In this document: positions 34,837 to 45,448 of the stretch, piece after piece
Position numbering within the stretch: the first letter of the stretch is position 1
Layout: every line of letters begins with the position of its first letter
NCBI GenBank assembly: GCA_017311315.1
Contig: CM029640.1
Location: 28,945,917-29,009,916 of the forward strand
DNA length: 64,000 bases
Reading direction: 5' to 3'
DNA from: Dendrocalamus latiflorus
Lineage: Eukaryota; Streptophyta; Magnoliopsida; Poales; Poaceae
Position numbers and translations under genes: made by a program
Notes under the pieces: generated by a model
What the model was told of the DNA's origin: nothing
The model's database searches: none
Seen by the model: only the letters and a program-made list of their open reading frames with translations

Positions 34837-36290
34837 ATCTGTAAAAGGAATGTTATCTTATGTTAATGTGCTAGTGCTGAATTGTCTTCGTGTAGTTATC
34901 CTGGCCAAACAAAAAACTATCTTCTGTAGGATAAACATTTGACTATTTATCATATCTACACAACTCTTGAACAAATCTTACATTTATGCCTGGTTTTCAA
35001 GTTTTTTGTCAGTCGTTGTCACAGAACAATCGCAAGAGTAACTTGCAATTTCTTCTTAGCCTTGAACTTTAGTTTGATATGTTCATAGTTCGTACGTACG
35101 TATGAGCATTGAACTTGCCTAAACTAGCAGATATAGCTAGTGCCTCGAACTGCGGCTAGTTTCGGTAAGAACCCATCGGAGAACATTTCTGCGCTAAGCA
35201 TTAGACGTGCAGTTTTTGAGTTTTGACAAGCACATCAACAATCATATATATATTCAAAGTTGTATAGATATGATTCTTTCAAACCATCAAATCTAATAGT
35301 TCTTATGCAATTTTTTATTGCCTTTTTAGAGGACTTTTGGCTACCTTTGACAACCAAACTAGAGAGAGAGAGAGAGAGAGAGAGAGCAGCCGATAGATTC
35401 AGCTGTGTATTTTTTTCCCCTCCAAATATAAGGAAAAGGTCATGGTCCAGCCAAATGTGACCTAGTATTTAGTTTCAGCCTGATTCTTACACTCAGATTC
35501 AGTAACGCTTATATGCGTAAGTCTTGCAATATTTTTTGTGTGCGGCTGCTTCAAGTCATCTAAAAGCAACAATGGTTAATGAGAAAATTGAGATGTTACA
35601 GTATATGCTGCTTTCTTCAGGTGGTACTGCGGTCATGGAGCAAAAGTAACGGCACACCAAATTGTCATAAATTCGAATATAGTATTCCTCTAATCAATAG
35701 AAGATTCTGCCACTGATCAATGCATTCACAGTTCAGTTTCAACTATATGCTGAATGAAGAACGAGGGATTTTTTTTTTCATATATTGTAGCATATCCTAA
35801 ATAAAGCGTGCACAACTTCAGAACAATATATTAGCTTTAAAATCTAGACTCTATATCCAATAAATGGTCTAAATTCACAGTATATTTTTGTTTAAAGGCA
35901 TAGGCATAAACTTTTGAAGTTTGGAAATGGTTTTGCATAAAAAATTTTCAGTTTCTTGACTAGCAATATAGTTAGGACGACACATATATATCTCGTATAG
36001 AAATTAGTTGATGTGATTCTGCACTTTATAAATGGAAACATGAGAAATTTTATGTAGTTCTGCACTTCTGATCAAGGTAGTTAATAGCTAAGATAACATC
36101 CTTTTCTAGAGTAATATACATATAACAACAGTTTTGCTTGATCCCCTATCTTGGTCTCGTTATTGCTCGATAATTACTTTATTCAACATTTTAGCAAAAC
36201 CCATCTACAATATGTAGGAATTATATTTTTACCACAATCTATTCAAATACATCATGCGAGATAGCATTAATTGCACCAATGCATATGATT
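34837..36290. other. Intergenic sequence
   Basis: No gene is recognised. An (AG)n microsatellite of about 26 bp lies at 35,361-35,386, and CGTACGTACG lies near 35,093. The rest is AT-rich with no repeat that I could pair. Confidence 0.5.
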
Positions 36291-36870
36291 GGAAAAAGTC
36301 TATATTTGGTAATGCACTTTCAAGTTGGTCCGATTCACCCCACCACTAGTCGCGCCTGGCGTCCTCTTGCGCTCACCCTTGCATTCCACGCTCCGGGGAC
36401 GCGGGATGCGCCACGTGTCCAACATCCCTTTTTCATGCTCGGAAGGGGGCCAAATCCATAAAAAATTGCCACCGGTCAGATTTGCAAAAAAAAAGGGGCA
36501 GAAGGGGGCTACAAAAGCAAAAGATTTGAGAATTTGCACTAGCCGCATCTGCGTAGCTGAGTTATCTGAATTTCTCTATTCTCTTGCTTGCTCAAAGAAT
36601 AGATAACATGCCTTCTATTTATATAGTCTAGGGCTTACATCTCTAACTTAAACACATATTAGACTCTATCTCTAAGTTGAACACATATTTAACTTGGGTA
36701 ATAGACTTAATTGAAACTCTAAGTCAAGATTATTCATCACTAAAACAACATTTCGGCCTGGGGGAATTTGTTGTGTTATTACTAGTACAGGGTATTAGAT
36801 ACCTAGTTTTACGGTATAGGGGTGAATCAGACCAGATTAAAAGTATATGCACTAAATATGGACTTTTTCC
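36291..36870. mobile_element. Small MULE-like element (580 bp)
   Basis: The left end (36291-36342, starting GGAAAAAGTCTATATTTGG) is matched in reverse complement by the right end (36819-36870, ending GGACTTTTTCC). The match covers about 50 bp, including TCCGATTCACCCC against GGGGTGAATCAGA. Flanking 9-mers CATATGATT and TATCCGATT agree in 6 of 9 bases, so a Mutator-type duplication is likely but worn. The interior has no gene. Confidence 0.6.
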
Positions 36871-36910
36871 TATCCGATTTAGCAAAAATCCATGATGCAA
36901 ATGACTTCTT

Positions 36911-37036
36911 CGGCGGACTGATACATGTTTACCTTGGTTTTTTTTTATTTTCGCCATTCCAACTGGCATCCTTTTTGTAATATTTTCCTCTTATTGCAAT
37001 GAAATTACCAGCTCTCCTGCTACTTCAAAAAAAACA
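36911..37036 (+). mobile_element. 5'-truncated LINE (L1-type) 3' tail
   Basis: A 126 bp insert ends TGCTACTTC followed by eight A and then AC. It is flanked by a perfect 16 bp direct repeat ATGCAAATGACTTCTT (36895-36910 and 37037-37052). A long target duplication plus an A-rich tail is the mark of target-primed reverse transcription. The GAAATTACCAGCTCTCC stretch looks like the 3' end of grass L1 elements. Confidence 0.8.
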
Positions 37037-37417
37037 ATGCAAATGACTTCTTAAAACTGCCTGGCTTAATCATGCATTTGGATGAGGAATTAATCATATG
37101 TACGAATTATCCCATAGGGTAACGAAAGCTATCACAATTACCACATAAAATAAACACTTGTGTTGAGCAGGCAAATCCTCCTGATTTATTCCAAATGATG
37201 TACACCACTATAATGATCTACGTCGATCGATCAATAGAAACATTTTCCGCTTAATTTGGAGAGTTGTATATATACTTCTAACTCTTGAAATTAAGAACCC
37301 AATAAATTTGTACATTGATACTAGAAGCAAAATGTAATCACAAATCTAGCTTAGGAGGAGAAATTGAGCAAAACAATATGCTCCTTTTAGCAACGATCGA
37401 TCGATGCGATCTTGACA

Positions 37418-38707
37418 TCAGCAAGGGTAAGACGCTTTCAAGTGCGCTTGCAAGCATGGCGCGTCCTTCCAAACCCTAGCGTGCGTCCTGAGCATCTCCC
37501 TGGCCCTGACCCTGGCCCGCTCGCCGGCGTCCACTTGCAGCACCAGCAGCAGCTTGGCCACCACCCCGACGTCGAGCATCTCCTGCAGCACGGGCGGCGT
37601 CGCCGAGTGCCTCGCCACGGCGTGGAGCGCGCGCACGGCGCTCTCGGTGGCCGCCGGCGACACCCGCATCGCCTTCTTGGACACGACGGCCAGCCCCGCG
37701 GGGTGCGCCACCAGCTCCGACCGCCCCTCCGCGCACCCGCAGAGGTGGTCGACGGCCACCATCGCCAGCTCGGTCGCGCGCCGGCCGCCCTCGTCCAGGA
37801 GCAGCTCTACCAGCACCGCCACCGCGCCCGCCTCCACGGCCTTGACGCGGTTCCGGCCCCACGGGCACAGCCGGCATAGCACGTGCAGTGCCGCCTTCAC
37901 CGCCTTGGAGGACACCCCGTCCGACACCACCCGCACCACCTCCTGCACCAGCTCGGCTCTCACCGTCATCAGCTGCGCCGGCGCCATCACCGACGACATC
38001 GCCTTCAGCAGGAGGATGCCGTACGTGCGCGACCGGTAGCTCGGCCGCTGCAGCACGGACGCCAGGGTGTCCAAGAAGTCGCCGTTTCTCTCGAGGATAC
38101 GGGCCAGAGTCTTCTCGGACGGCTTGAGCGAGTAGAGGACGCTCAGGGCGTCCTCCTCCGGCGAGCTCGTGGACGTCGGCGAATCCAGCACCGATTCGAA
38201 CAAGTCTTCAGACGACTTAGACGTGGAGATGTTGGCGGCGGCGTGGTTCCTGACGACGGAGACAAGGAAGTCGACGGCGCCGGGCGTGGCCTCGACGCAG
38301 CGCTTGTTGCGGTCGCTCTCGGCGACGATGGCCTTGATCTCCCTGAGCGCGGCGAGCTCCTGCTGGCGGCCTCCGTGCCGCCCCTCTTCGACGAGCGCGG
38401 CGACGCGGCAGGAATCGACGGGCGGGCGCGGGGTGGGGAAGCGCTCGACGGCGTGCGCGGCGCACCAGGCCTGGATGAGCCTCCGGAGCGTGTGGTTGGG
38501 TGTGGCCTCCAGGTCGTGCGGGCCGAGCGGGCGCCGCGTGACAGGGCAGGTAGCGTGGCCGCCGCCGCCGTCTGGGAAGAGCCAGCTCTCGATGCTGCAG
38601 CGGTCGTAGGTGATGCCGGTGGCGAGCGTGACGGGGTCCCGCATGATCTCCAGGGAGATCGGGCACAGGAAGTAGGGCGGCACCTCCACCGCCGACGGCC
38701 CCTCCAT
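37418..38707 (-). CDS. PUB23: U-box/ARM E3 ubiquitin ligase, PUB22/23 class
   Basis: This is an E3 that takes ubiquitin from an E2 through its U-box and marks target proteins. In Arabidopsis the PUB22/23/24 group dampens PAMP-triggered immunity and drought responses. The gene is intronless, 429 residues, a normal length. The start MEGPSAVEVPPYFLCPISLE at 38707 fits the family; a GTG 12 bases upstream is in frame but not needed. The U-box spans about residues 9-85 (CPISLEIMRDPVTLATGITYDR, SIESWLF, CPVTRRPL, LEATPNHTLRRLIQAW). A variable acidic/Ser linker follows, then ARM-type repeats from about residue 160 to the end (RNGDFLDTLASVL, ALHVLCRLCPWGRNRVKAVE, AVDHLCGCAEGRSELV, MLDVGVVAKLLLVLQ). 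The C-terminus is HLKASYPC. No lesions are seen. A substrate cannot be inferred. Confidence 0.92.
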   Translation of the reverse strand: MEGPSAVEVPPYFLCPISLEIMRDPVTLATGITYDRCSIESWLFPDGGGGHATCPVTRRPLGPHDLEATPNHTLRRLIQAWCAAHAVERFPTPRPPVDSCRVAALVEEGRHGGRQQELAALREIKAIVAESDRNKRCVEATPGAVDFLVSVVRNHAAANISTSKSSEDLFESVLDSPTSTSSPEEDALSVLYSLKPSEKTLARILERNGDFLDTLASVLQRPSYRSRTYGILLLKAMSSVMAPAQLMTVRAELVQEVVRVVSDGVSSKAVKAALHVLCRLCPWGRNRVKAVEAGAVAVLVELLLDEGGRRATELAMVAVDHLCGCAEGRSELVAHPAGLAVVSKKAMRVSPAATESAVRALHAVARHSATPPVLQEMLDVGVVAKLLLVLQVDAGERARVRAREMLRTHARVWKDAPCLQAHLKASYPC

Positions 38708-38871
38708 TTTCCGCAACACGATCTCTAGTGCTACTGTGCTAGCTGCTACCGATCGAACGACGTGAGATGAAGCGAAGAGGAATCAAGCAAGAGACTGCAA
38801 GCGAAGCTAGCTTGAGAAGAAGAAGAAGAAATTGTTGGAGTTGAACAAATGGGAGGGGAAGCGGAGGCGCG

Positions 38872-38878
38872 TTTTATA
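38872..38878 (-). promoter_or_regulatory. TATA box of the U-box gene
   Basis: On the minus strand CCTATAAAACGCG lies 165 bp upstream of the ATG, leaving a plausible leader. TTGAC W-box cores lie further upstream at 38921-38925 (minus), 39377-39382 and 39406-39410. They are possible WRKY sites, in keeping with stress-induced members of this class. Confidence 0.55.
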
Positions 38879-39019
38879 GGAGAGGCGAGGCGGAGAGAGC
38901 CTGGATAGGAAGTAAAAAAAGTCAACGCGCGTTAAAAAAAAGAGAGACGACCGAGTTAATTACTCCATCCAACTAAGCGCGGCGAGTTTTTTTATTCTTT
39001 TTGCTCTTAATTCCTTTTT

Positions 39020-39250
39020 ACGTGGTTAGGGTCCGTTCATATTAATTTTTGCTAATAACTTTAGATTTAACTTATAAATAGTAATAATCTATAGAGAATT
39101 ATACAGAGAAAAAAATTTATGTGTAATTTTGACCAATATAAATAAAGTCACTACAGTATGTGTCTCAATCAACTAATAGACTCCATATTAAAAATACACT
39201 CAGTTTGAAAGCTAGATACTGTAGAAAAGCAGTTTTTAGAAGTTAATATG
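39020..39250. mobile_element. MITE-like element upstream of the U-box gene
   Basis: The ends GTTCATATTAATTTTTGCTA and, inverted, TAGAAGTTAATATGAAT pair over about 18 bp around an AT-rich interior. A diverged relative lies at 54,212-54,405 (shared ATTTATAAATAACAATAATTT-like stretch and TAATTAATAG). No firm target duplication is seen. Confidence 0.5.
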
Positions 39251-41000
39251 AATATAGAGGAAGTTTGTGGTGCCTGTTAATTAAGGGATTGATTACATTA
39301 CATTAAATTAGATTGTGTGGAGTGGGGGAAGCAAAAATGGGTCGGGGTTGGGTTAATTGTGGATAGTACGCCCCCGTTGACCAGGGGAAGAGGGGGCTCC
39401 CAATTTTGACTTTTAATTGATCCCTTCTTCTTCTTCTTCTTCTACTACTACTACTTCTTCTTCTTTTTATTATTATTCTTTGCTTGCTAATCCTTGCGCG
39501 GTCTTTTCTGTTCTTCATCTCCTCCTAACTCTCTTGAAAGATTCCGTTTCTTCGGGCCGGTTATGGCGTAGCATTACTTGAAGTTTCTCTGTTGCTTAAC
39601 CCCGGAAGTTTTCAAGCTGGAGGATTAATAGTAATAATATTAATTTCAGACTAGAGATTCGATTGATCGAAAACGCATACCCTGATATGCATGGGTGCTT
39701 GCCACATGCATGACCGAGTACGTGCGTATTTCCCAACCGGTTCAATGCACGCATGCTCATTGCGACCCGGCCAGGACCGGTTTAGAAATGCGGGAACCTC
39801 ATAAAAAAAATAATATAATTTCTGTATAATTTGAGAAAATTCTGAATAATATCTTTAGTCAGAGTTAATAAATTTTAACTGCACGTATTTTAATTAGTAC
39901 GCAACCCTTCTGTGACCGTAGGAGTATGTCATGCAATTAAAAGCCTCCATTTTCCAAGTCGGGATTTTATACTCGCATTCAGTGTTGTTCCCTTAATTAA
40001 TTTTCCACGAAATCTTCCCGGAGAATTCACCCTGACAACACTTTACCATCGTATATAGGGAGTATGCAAAATCATACGACCAGAATTTATACCGGGGCAC
40101 AGTAGGATTTCCGAAATGGATATGCATGTAGTGGCTGACGGTCACCCCGTTGGCATATAGTAGTAGACAAGACAGATACGTATGGGTATGGATTTGGACA
40201 ATCACACAATCTCCAAAACACAATTTTAATCATTAATTTCTACTGAAATATATTTATAAAATCTAATAAAATTATAATATTATGAAAGTACTTTTCGAGA
40301 TAAATCTACGTATATGATTTTCATATATCTAATTTAAAATTTTAAAAGATATTTATACTGAAAGTTTTGAAAATTTAAATGCACCTATGTTTAAAAGAGT
40401 ACATATTTATGATGGGAGAGAGCACTATGGGTCTGTTCTTTTGGCTACGGCTTATGACTTTTTGGTTGTTCGTGAGAAAAAGTACAGAGTAACAGAAACT
40501 CGCATGCCGTTTTCATCGATGTAAATACATTGGCTATAATATATACTACAATCAATTTATAGGCCTCGTCTTAAAAAAACACTTCGTTTAAAAGCTATTT
40601 TCTAAAAAAAATCGAAAAGCAGCGTTTTAGAAGTTAAAAAGTAAAAAAACTCTCTATATATATTAGGATTAATGGGCTGCTGTTAATCACCAGGAGTACA
40701 ACCCAATCGCAGGTCGCCTCAAAACCGAAGTTGCCAAGCAGCAGCGTAACCTAGCAGTGGCCACGCGGGCGATGCGATAAGTGACGGCGCTGGCTAGGTA
40801 GCGACGCGCGATCGACCGCTGCACCTGCACGGCCGCAGCTTGAGCTCCCCTTGTGCCGGGCCCACATGTCGGCTTTGTTTGACCGGCCACACGTTTTTTC
40901 AACGCACGTGCGCTCGAGCCGGTTTGGTTTCGATCGAGTTGCAATACTCGGCCGTAATACTGTGGCCTTGAATTCGTCACCTGCCATCTCTGACCGTTTA
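39251..41000. other. Intergenic AT-rich sequence
   Basis: No gene is recognised. A (CTT)n/(CTA)n microsatellite lies at 39,424-39,470. A second MITE-like block lies at 40,436-40,660, starting GGGTCTGTTCTTTTGGCTAC and ending with TTTTAGAAGTTAAAAAG. Between them is plain AT-rich DNA. Confidence 0.45.
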
Positions 41001-41720
41001 GGGTGTGTTTGGTTTGGAGACTTGGTGGGATGGGATAGCTCCAATCCAGATATGTAGGATGGGATAATCCCACTTTTTGTTTGGTTGTAAGGATGGGTTA
41101 GTCCCTGTTTTTTGTTTGGATGGAGGGATAGAATGGGTTGGTGTAGAGGATGCCGGCAGTGGAGACGACGGCGACGACCGGAGCACCATGCGCGGGCGGC
41201 GGGGGAGATGGGGAAGGGGCGCGGGCGGCGGGGAAGACGGGCGCCGGGGGGAGAGGCGCGGGCGGCGGGGGAGATGGGGAAGACGGGCGCCGGGGGGAGA
41301 GGCGCGGGCGGCGGGGAAGATGGGGAAGACGGTCGCCGGCGGCGGGGAAGACGGGCGCCGGGGGGAGAGGCGCGGGCGGCGGGGAAGACGGGCGCCGGGG
41401 GGAGAGGCGCGGGCGGCGGGGGAGATGGGGAAGACGGGCGCCGGCGGCGGGGAAGACGGGCGCCGGGGGGAGAGGCGCGGGCGGCGGGGAAGACGGGCGC
41501 CGGGGGGAGAGGCGCGGGCGGCGGGGAAGACGGGCGAAGACGCGCGCAGGAGAAGTGGGTTGGCACGGTTCGCTCGTTTTGGGCGGATCGTTCCAACCCA
41601 CTTTTCAGGAGAATCTTTTCTTTTGGGTCCAACCCACCCCACCAAGTCTCCAAACCAAACACTACAAAAAAAGGGTCCAACCCACCCCATCCCGGGATAT
41701 CCCCTGAACCAAACACAACC
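41001..41720. mobile_element. Non-autonomous PIF/Harbinger element with internal minisatellite
   Basis: It begins GGGTGTGTTTGGTTTGGAGA and ends TGAACCAAACACAACC, in inverted sense. TTA flanks both sides (40998-41000 and 41721-41723). Subterminal pairs such as GGATGGGATA and CCCATCCC also match in inverted sense. It has no transposase. The centre is occupied by a GC-rich minisatellite. Confidence 0.85.
41190..41545. repeat. GC-rich minisatellite, units of about 37 and 46 bp
   Basis: Roughly eight units are built from GCGCGGGCGGCGGGG, GAAGACGGGCGCC and GGGGGGAGAG. Some carry an extra GAGATGGG, giving a longer unit. Because it lacks stop codons it creates long but meaningless frames on both strands. 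Confidence 0.85.
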
Positions 41721-41935
41721 TTACTTCTACTACTTGTACTCCTGACCTGCATGCATGCTGCTATGTGCCTTGTCCGTGAGCAAGGTTTTCCTGTCTTTTA
41801 TCTTATTTTTCCGTTATGTGACATTTATCTAGCTGCTCTTCATTCTTTCCTATAGATCCAAAAATACAATCTAACGAAATGGAGGAATACATATGTGTAA
41901 AGAACAGGAATAGAAATATAGAACAGGGATAGAGA

Positions 41936-42663
41936 CAGGGCCGGCCCTGAGGGGGGCAAGAGGGGCGGCCGCCCTGGGCCCCCAAAATCTAGGGGCCCCC
42001 ATATACTATGTAGTGTATATACATACTTTGAAGATTTATCTTGGGTCTTTTGAAGTTAATTATTTTTTGTTATGGTTGATATATCAATCAATTCATTGAA
42101 AAGTAGATTTCAAGAACTCCAAACATTCGGAAGTATATTTGGATTTTTAATGAGTTCAACAACATTGAAGTCATTGGATCGAACTAAATTAAAAGAATGT
42201 TGTACAAAATTTGCAGAAACTTTCTCTCTAGATGGTTCATCTGATGTTGAGTTAAATGATCTAATTTCTGAGTTAAGTGTTATGCAATTGACTTTATCAG
42301 ATAAACCAATGTCTGCTATGGAGATCTTTGAGTTTGTCAGAGAAGCGGATTGTTATCCTAATATTTCTATTGCTTATCGGATTTTATTTACTATGCCTGT
42401 GATTGTGGCATCAACTGAAAGAAGCTTTTCAAAGTTGAAATTGTTGAAGAATCATTTAAGGTCAACAATGTCTTAAGAGAGGTTAAACGGTTTGGCAACT
42501 TTATGTATTGAGAAGAAATTGTTGGATGAGAATGATATCAATACCATCATTAATGACTTCGCATCTAGAAATATTTGAAAATTTTTTAAGGTAATATCTA
42601 TAAACTCTTTGATATGAATTTTTCTTTAATACATAACACATTTTAAGTGTTTGTTGGTAAAAT

Positions 42664-42696
<33 letters not shown>

Positions 42697-42780
42697 ATGT
42701 AGATTTATATTTAGCTATTTATACCAGGGCCTCTATTTCTAGTTTCGCCCCGGGTCTCTAAAATCCCAGGACCGGCCCTG
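41936..42780 (+). mobile_element. hAT element remnant
   Basis: This 845 bp element has inverted ends CAGGGCCGGCCCTG and CAGGGCCGGTCCTG (right end read inverted). It is flanked by a perfect 8 bp duplication GATAGAGA (41928-41935 and 42781-42788). It keeps only the C-terminal part of the transposase. A (TA)n/(TG)n run lies near 42,665-42,695. Confidence 0.92.
42072..42578 (+). pseudogene. hAT transposase C-terminal fragment (dimerisation domain)
   Basis: One frame runs from ATG 42072 to TGA 42576-42578 with a single TAA (42474-42476) inside. It holds the hAT dimerisation block with YPNISIAYRILFTMPVIVA and STERSFSKLKLLKNHLRSTM, then LNGLATLCIEKKLLDE and NDFASR. The N-terminal zinc finger and catalytic D/E residues are missing, so it has no transposase activity. 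The type resembles the TTF/MYM-zinc-finger hAT proteins common in plants. Confidence 0.85.
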
Positions 42781-42788
42781 GATAGAGA

Positions 42789-43151
42789 TATAGAACAGGA
42801 ATAGAGAAGCCATTTTCCACGTCCGTGTATCTTCCGGGCTGTCCTTCGATTCCTTCACGCTCAAAGGTTCCAACCATTCTTTAATCAAATCACAAACAAC
42901 TGCAACATAGTTTATTGTTACTACTCCATGTGACTAACCGGCCGGTTTGCGAATATTAAAGCCTTAAACCATGACCAACCTACGCCGACCAACTCTGCCC
43001 TGATAAAATTAATCGTCGTATTAGAGGCCGGTGAGCCGTTGGAAAGCGTCTGCCGGGAGCTCGATCGGCCGGAATCTCCCGCTTCTACACCTACCTTACG
43101 AATTTCGTACTAGCAATCTTGACGAGATTAAATACCCCGTTAAAAAGAGAG
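42789..43151. other. Intergenic sequence
   Basis: It continues the sequence interrupted by the hAT element. No gene, repeat or signal is recognised. Confidence 0.4.
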
Positions 43152-44229
43152 TGTTAGAGTTTGTAATCTTGTTTTCAGTTTAGAAGTCGTAGTCGAGTAC
43201 GAGTTGGTCCTGTGCCCATGGTCATGTACGAGTATGAGCCAAACTATCGTTTTCGTGTTGGAGTCGTAGTAATCGTAGTCAAGTCCGCTTCATAGTCGTA
43301 TAACCGGGTATAAAAGGACAGAGCCATTGCACCAAGAGAGAAGCACCGAGTTGAGATGATGTCGCAAGCGGTCGACGTGACCGCAGAGTAGGAGAAGACC
43401 GGTGTGGTCGGAGGCGATCGGTGTGATCGCAGAGGAGAGAGGGATCGATGTGATTGCAGTGGAGGTGACCGGTGTGGTCGTAGGCAGTCGATGTGATTGT
43501 AGTGGAGGCGATTGGTGTGGTCGCAGGTGGTCATTGAGATCGCAGGCGGTCGGTGAGATCGCAGAGGTTCGCAGATGTGGTCGTAACCGACTTATGATTA
43601 TGACCATGGTGAGCAGAGGATCGCAGACGTGGTCGTAAAGAAGTTATGATCACAGCGATCGAGCGGTGGCGAGCGCAAGAGTAGCAAACGTGGTCGTAAA
43701 GGAGTTACGACCACGGTCATAGAGCAAAGGACGTGGTCGTAAACGGAGTTACGACCACGGCATGGCGACGAGAGCGGAAGTGTCTGCAGGTGCTGAAGAC
43801 GTGGTCTTAAAGGAGTTACAACCACGTTCACACAGCAGGAAGACGTGGTCATAAAGGAGTTATGACCACTCCTTTACGACCACGGCCGTAAAGCAGCTAA
43901 CGTGGTCGTAAGGGTTACAACCACATCAGTCGACAGAGCCTTCGACATGGTTGACAGAATCACTGCGTGGTCATAAGGAGCTATGACTACGGTGATTGAT
44001 CGTGGTTGAAGGAAGTGCAGCGTAGCGGCGGTGAACGTGGTAGTAATTTCAGCTAAAGTTTATGAGTACGTGGTCAGAGCAGCGAGGAGTGATCGGAGGG
44101 ATCAGAGCGGTCCTAGCGACACAGGAGGTGGTCATAGCCTCTTCAATGTGGTCGTATAGCTGCAGGAGGTGGTCGTAGCGGCTACAAGATGGTCATAAGA
44201 TCCTGGGAGCAGTCATAAAGCCTGTAACA
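43152..44229 (+). repeat. 5' LTR, with tandem GTGGTCG blocks and hairpin array
   Basis: A promoter-like GGGTATAAAAGGACAG lies near 43,308. Next come about 200 bp of degenerate repeats of the type GCGGTCGGTGTGGTCGCAG (43,390-43,590). Then follow repeated hairpins of GTGGTCGTAA with TTACGACCAC across a 5-6 base loop (for example 43690-43714 and 43733-43758), spread over 43,575-44,060. Confidence 0.8.
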
Positions 44230-44689
44230 AGTGGTATCAGAGCTTGGTGGCATGTGAGAAGCTGCAAACAATGCACGAGGGCAGTGATCGTGTGGAGGAG
44301 GTGCACAAAGTCCAAGAGGAAGACTTGGAGCACAGGTTGGTTTTTTGTGGCTTTGCAGAGGGAACGCGGGAAGTGTTGGAGGCAAGCTCAGCTAAGATGT
44401 ACGTGGAAAAGTGGACAGTCTTGGTCCAAGAGAGAGGAGTGGGAGGCTCAGGCAACAGCGAAGCCAAGATAGCTGTGGGAGCAGGTGCTCCAGCCTAGGC
44501 AAGCATACAAGGAAGGATGGTTCAGTCCAGGTGCAAGGCGCGGCAAGCGTCGGATTGTGCAAGGCTCAGGATGGAGCAAGCACAGGCAGTAGAGCGGTGA
44601 TGGCTTAGGCACACGAGAGTGCAGGAAGAAGCGGAAGCATGAGAGAAGATTAGCGTGGTTAAGATGGAAAACAAGATTAAGGAGGTGAT

Positions 44690-45445
44690 TGTTAGAGTTT
44701 GTAATCTTGTTTTCAGTTTAGAAGTCGTAGTTGAGTACGAGTCAGTTCTGTGCTCATGGTCGTGTACAAGTACGAGTCAGACTATTGTGTTCGTGTTGGA
44801 GTCGTAGTAGTCATAGTCGAGTCCGCTTCATAGTCGTATAGCCGGGTATAAAAGGACAGGGCCATTGTACCGAGAGAGATGCACCGAGTTGAGACGATGT
44901 AGTCGGTGTCAAATAGAGGGCGATCAGCGTGGTCGCAGGCGGTCGGCGTGACCGCAGAGCAGTGGGCGACCGGCGTGGTCGCAGGCGGTCAGCGTGACCA
45001 CAGAGCAAGAGGCGATCGGTGTGGTCAGAGGTGATCGATGCGATCGCAGAGGAGAGATGAGATCGGTGTGATTGTAGTGGAGGCAATCGGTGTGGTCGCA
45101 GGCGGTCGGTGTGATCACAGTGGAGTCGATCGGTGTGGTCGCAGGCGGTCAGTGAGATCGCAGAGGTTCAAAGACATGGTCGTAACTGAGTTACGATCAC
45201 GGCGAGCAGAGGATTGCAGACGTGGTCGTAAAGGAGTTATCACCATGGCGATCGAGTAGTGGAGAGCACAGGAGCAGCAGACGTGGTCGTAAAGGAGTTA
45301 CGATCATGGTCACAGAGTAGATGACATGGTCATAAATGGAGTTACGACCACGGCACGGCGACAAGAGCGAAGGTGTCTGCAGGTGCTGAAGACGCGGTCG
45401 TAAACGAGTTATGACCACAGTCACACAGCAGGAAAACGTGGTCGA
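44690..45445 (+). repeat. 3' LTR, truncated
   Basis: It is homologous to the first about 700 bp of the 5' LTR, including the TATAAAAGG box near 44,847 and the GTGGTCGTAA hairpins at 45,218-45,420. The last third is missing where the hAT element begins. Confidence 0.75.
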
Positions 45446-45448
45446 GGC

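Larger units (their letters stand above)
43152..45445 (+). mobile_element. Short-internal (TRIM/LARD-like) LTR retrotransposon with palindrome-rich LTRs
   Basis: The 5' LTR is 43152-44229 (TGTTAGAGTTTG...TGTAACA). The primer site TGGTATCAGAGC lies at 44232. The interior is only about 460 bp and is followed by a purine tract AAGGAGGTGA. A second LTR starts at 44690 and is recognisable to about 45,445, where it is cut by the hAT element at 45449. The interior has a short frame (44244-44498) with no known domain, so the element is non-autonomous. The LTRs differ at many positions. Confidence 0.8.

Noticed and set aside
37412..38728. Plus-strand frames of 155-281 codons opposite the U-box gene
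   Set aside because: These are shadows of the GC-rich minus-strand U-box/ARM gene, whose frame has clear domain motifs; the plus-strand translations are Arg/His-rich without motifs.
41077..41855. Several long overlapping frames of 165-330 codons on both strands
   Set aside because: They are all produced by the stop-free GC-rich minisatellite at 41190-41545 and encode only Gly/Arg/Pro/Ala-rich repeats; the host sequence is a non-coding transposon.
43575..44060. Regularly spaced short repeats as a CRISPR-like array
   Set aside because: The repeats are imperfect, lie inside a plant LTR and are present in both LTR copies; there are no cas genes and this is eukaryotic DNA.
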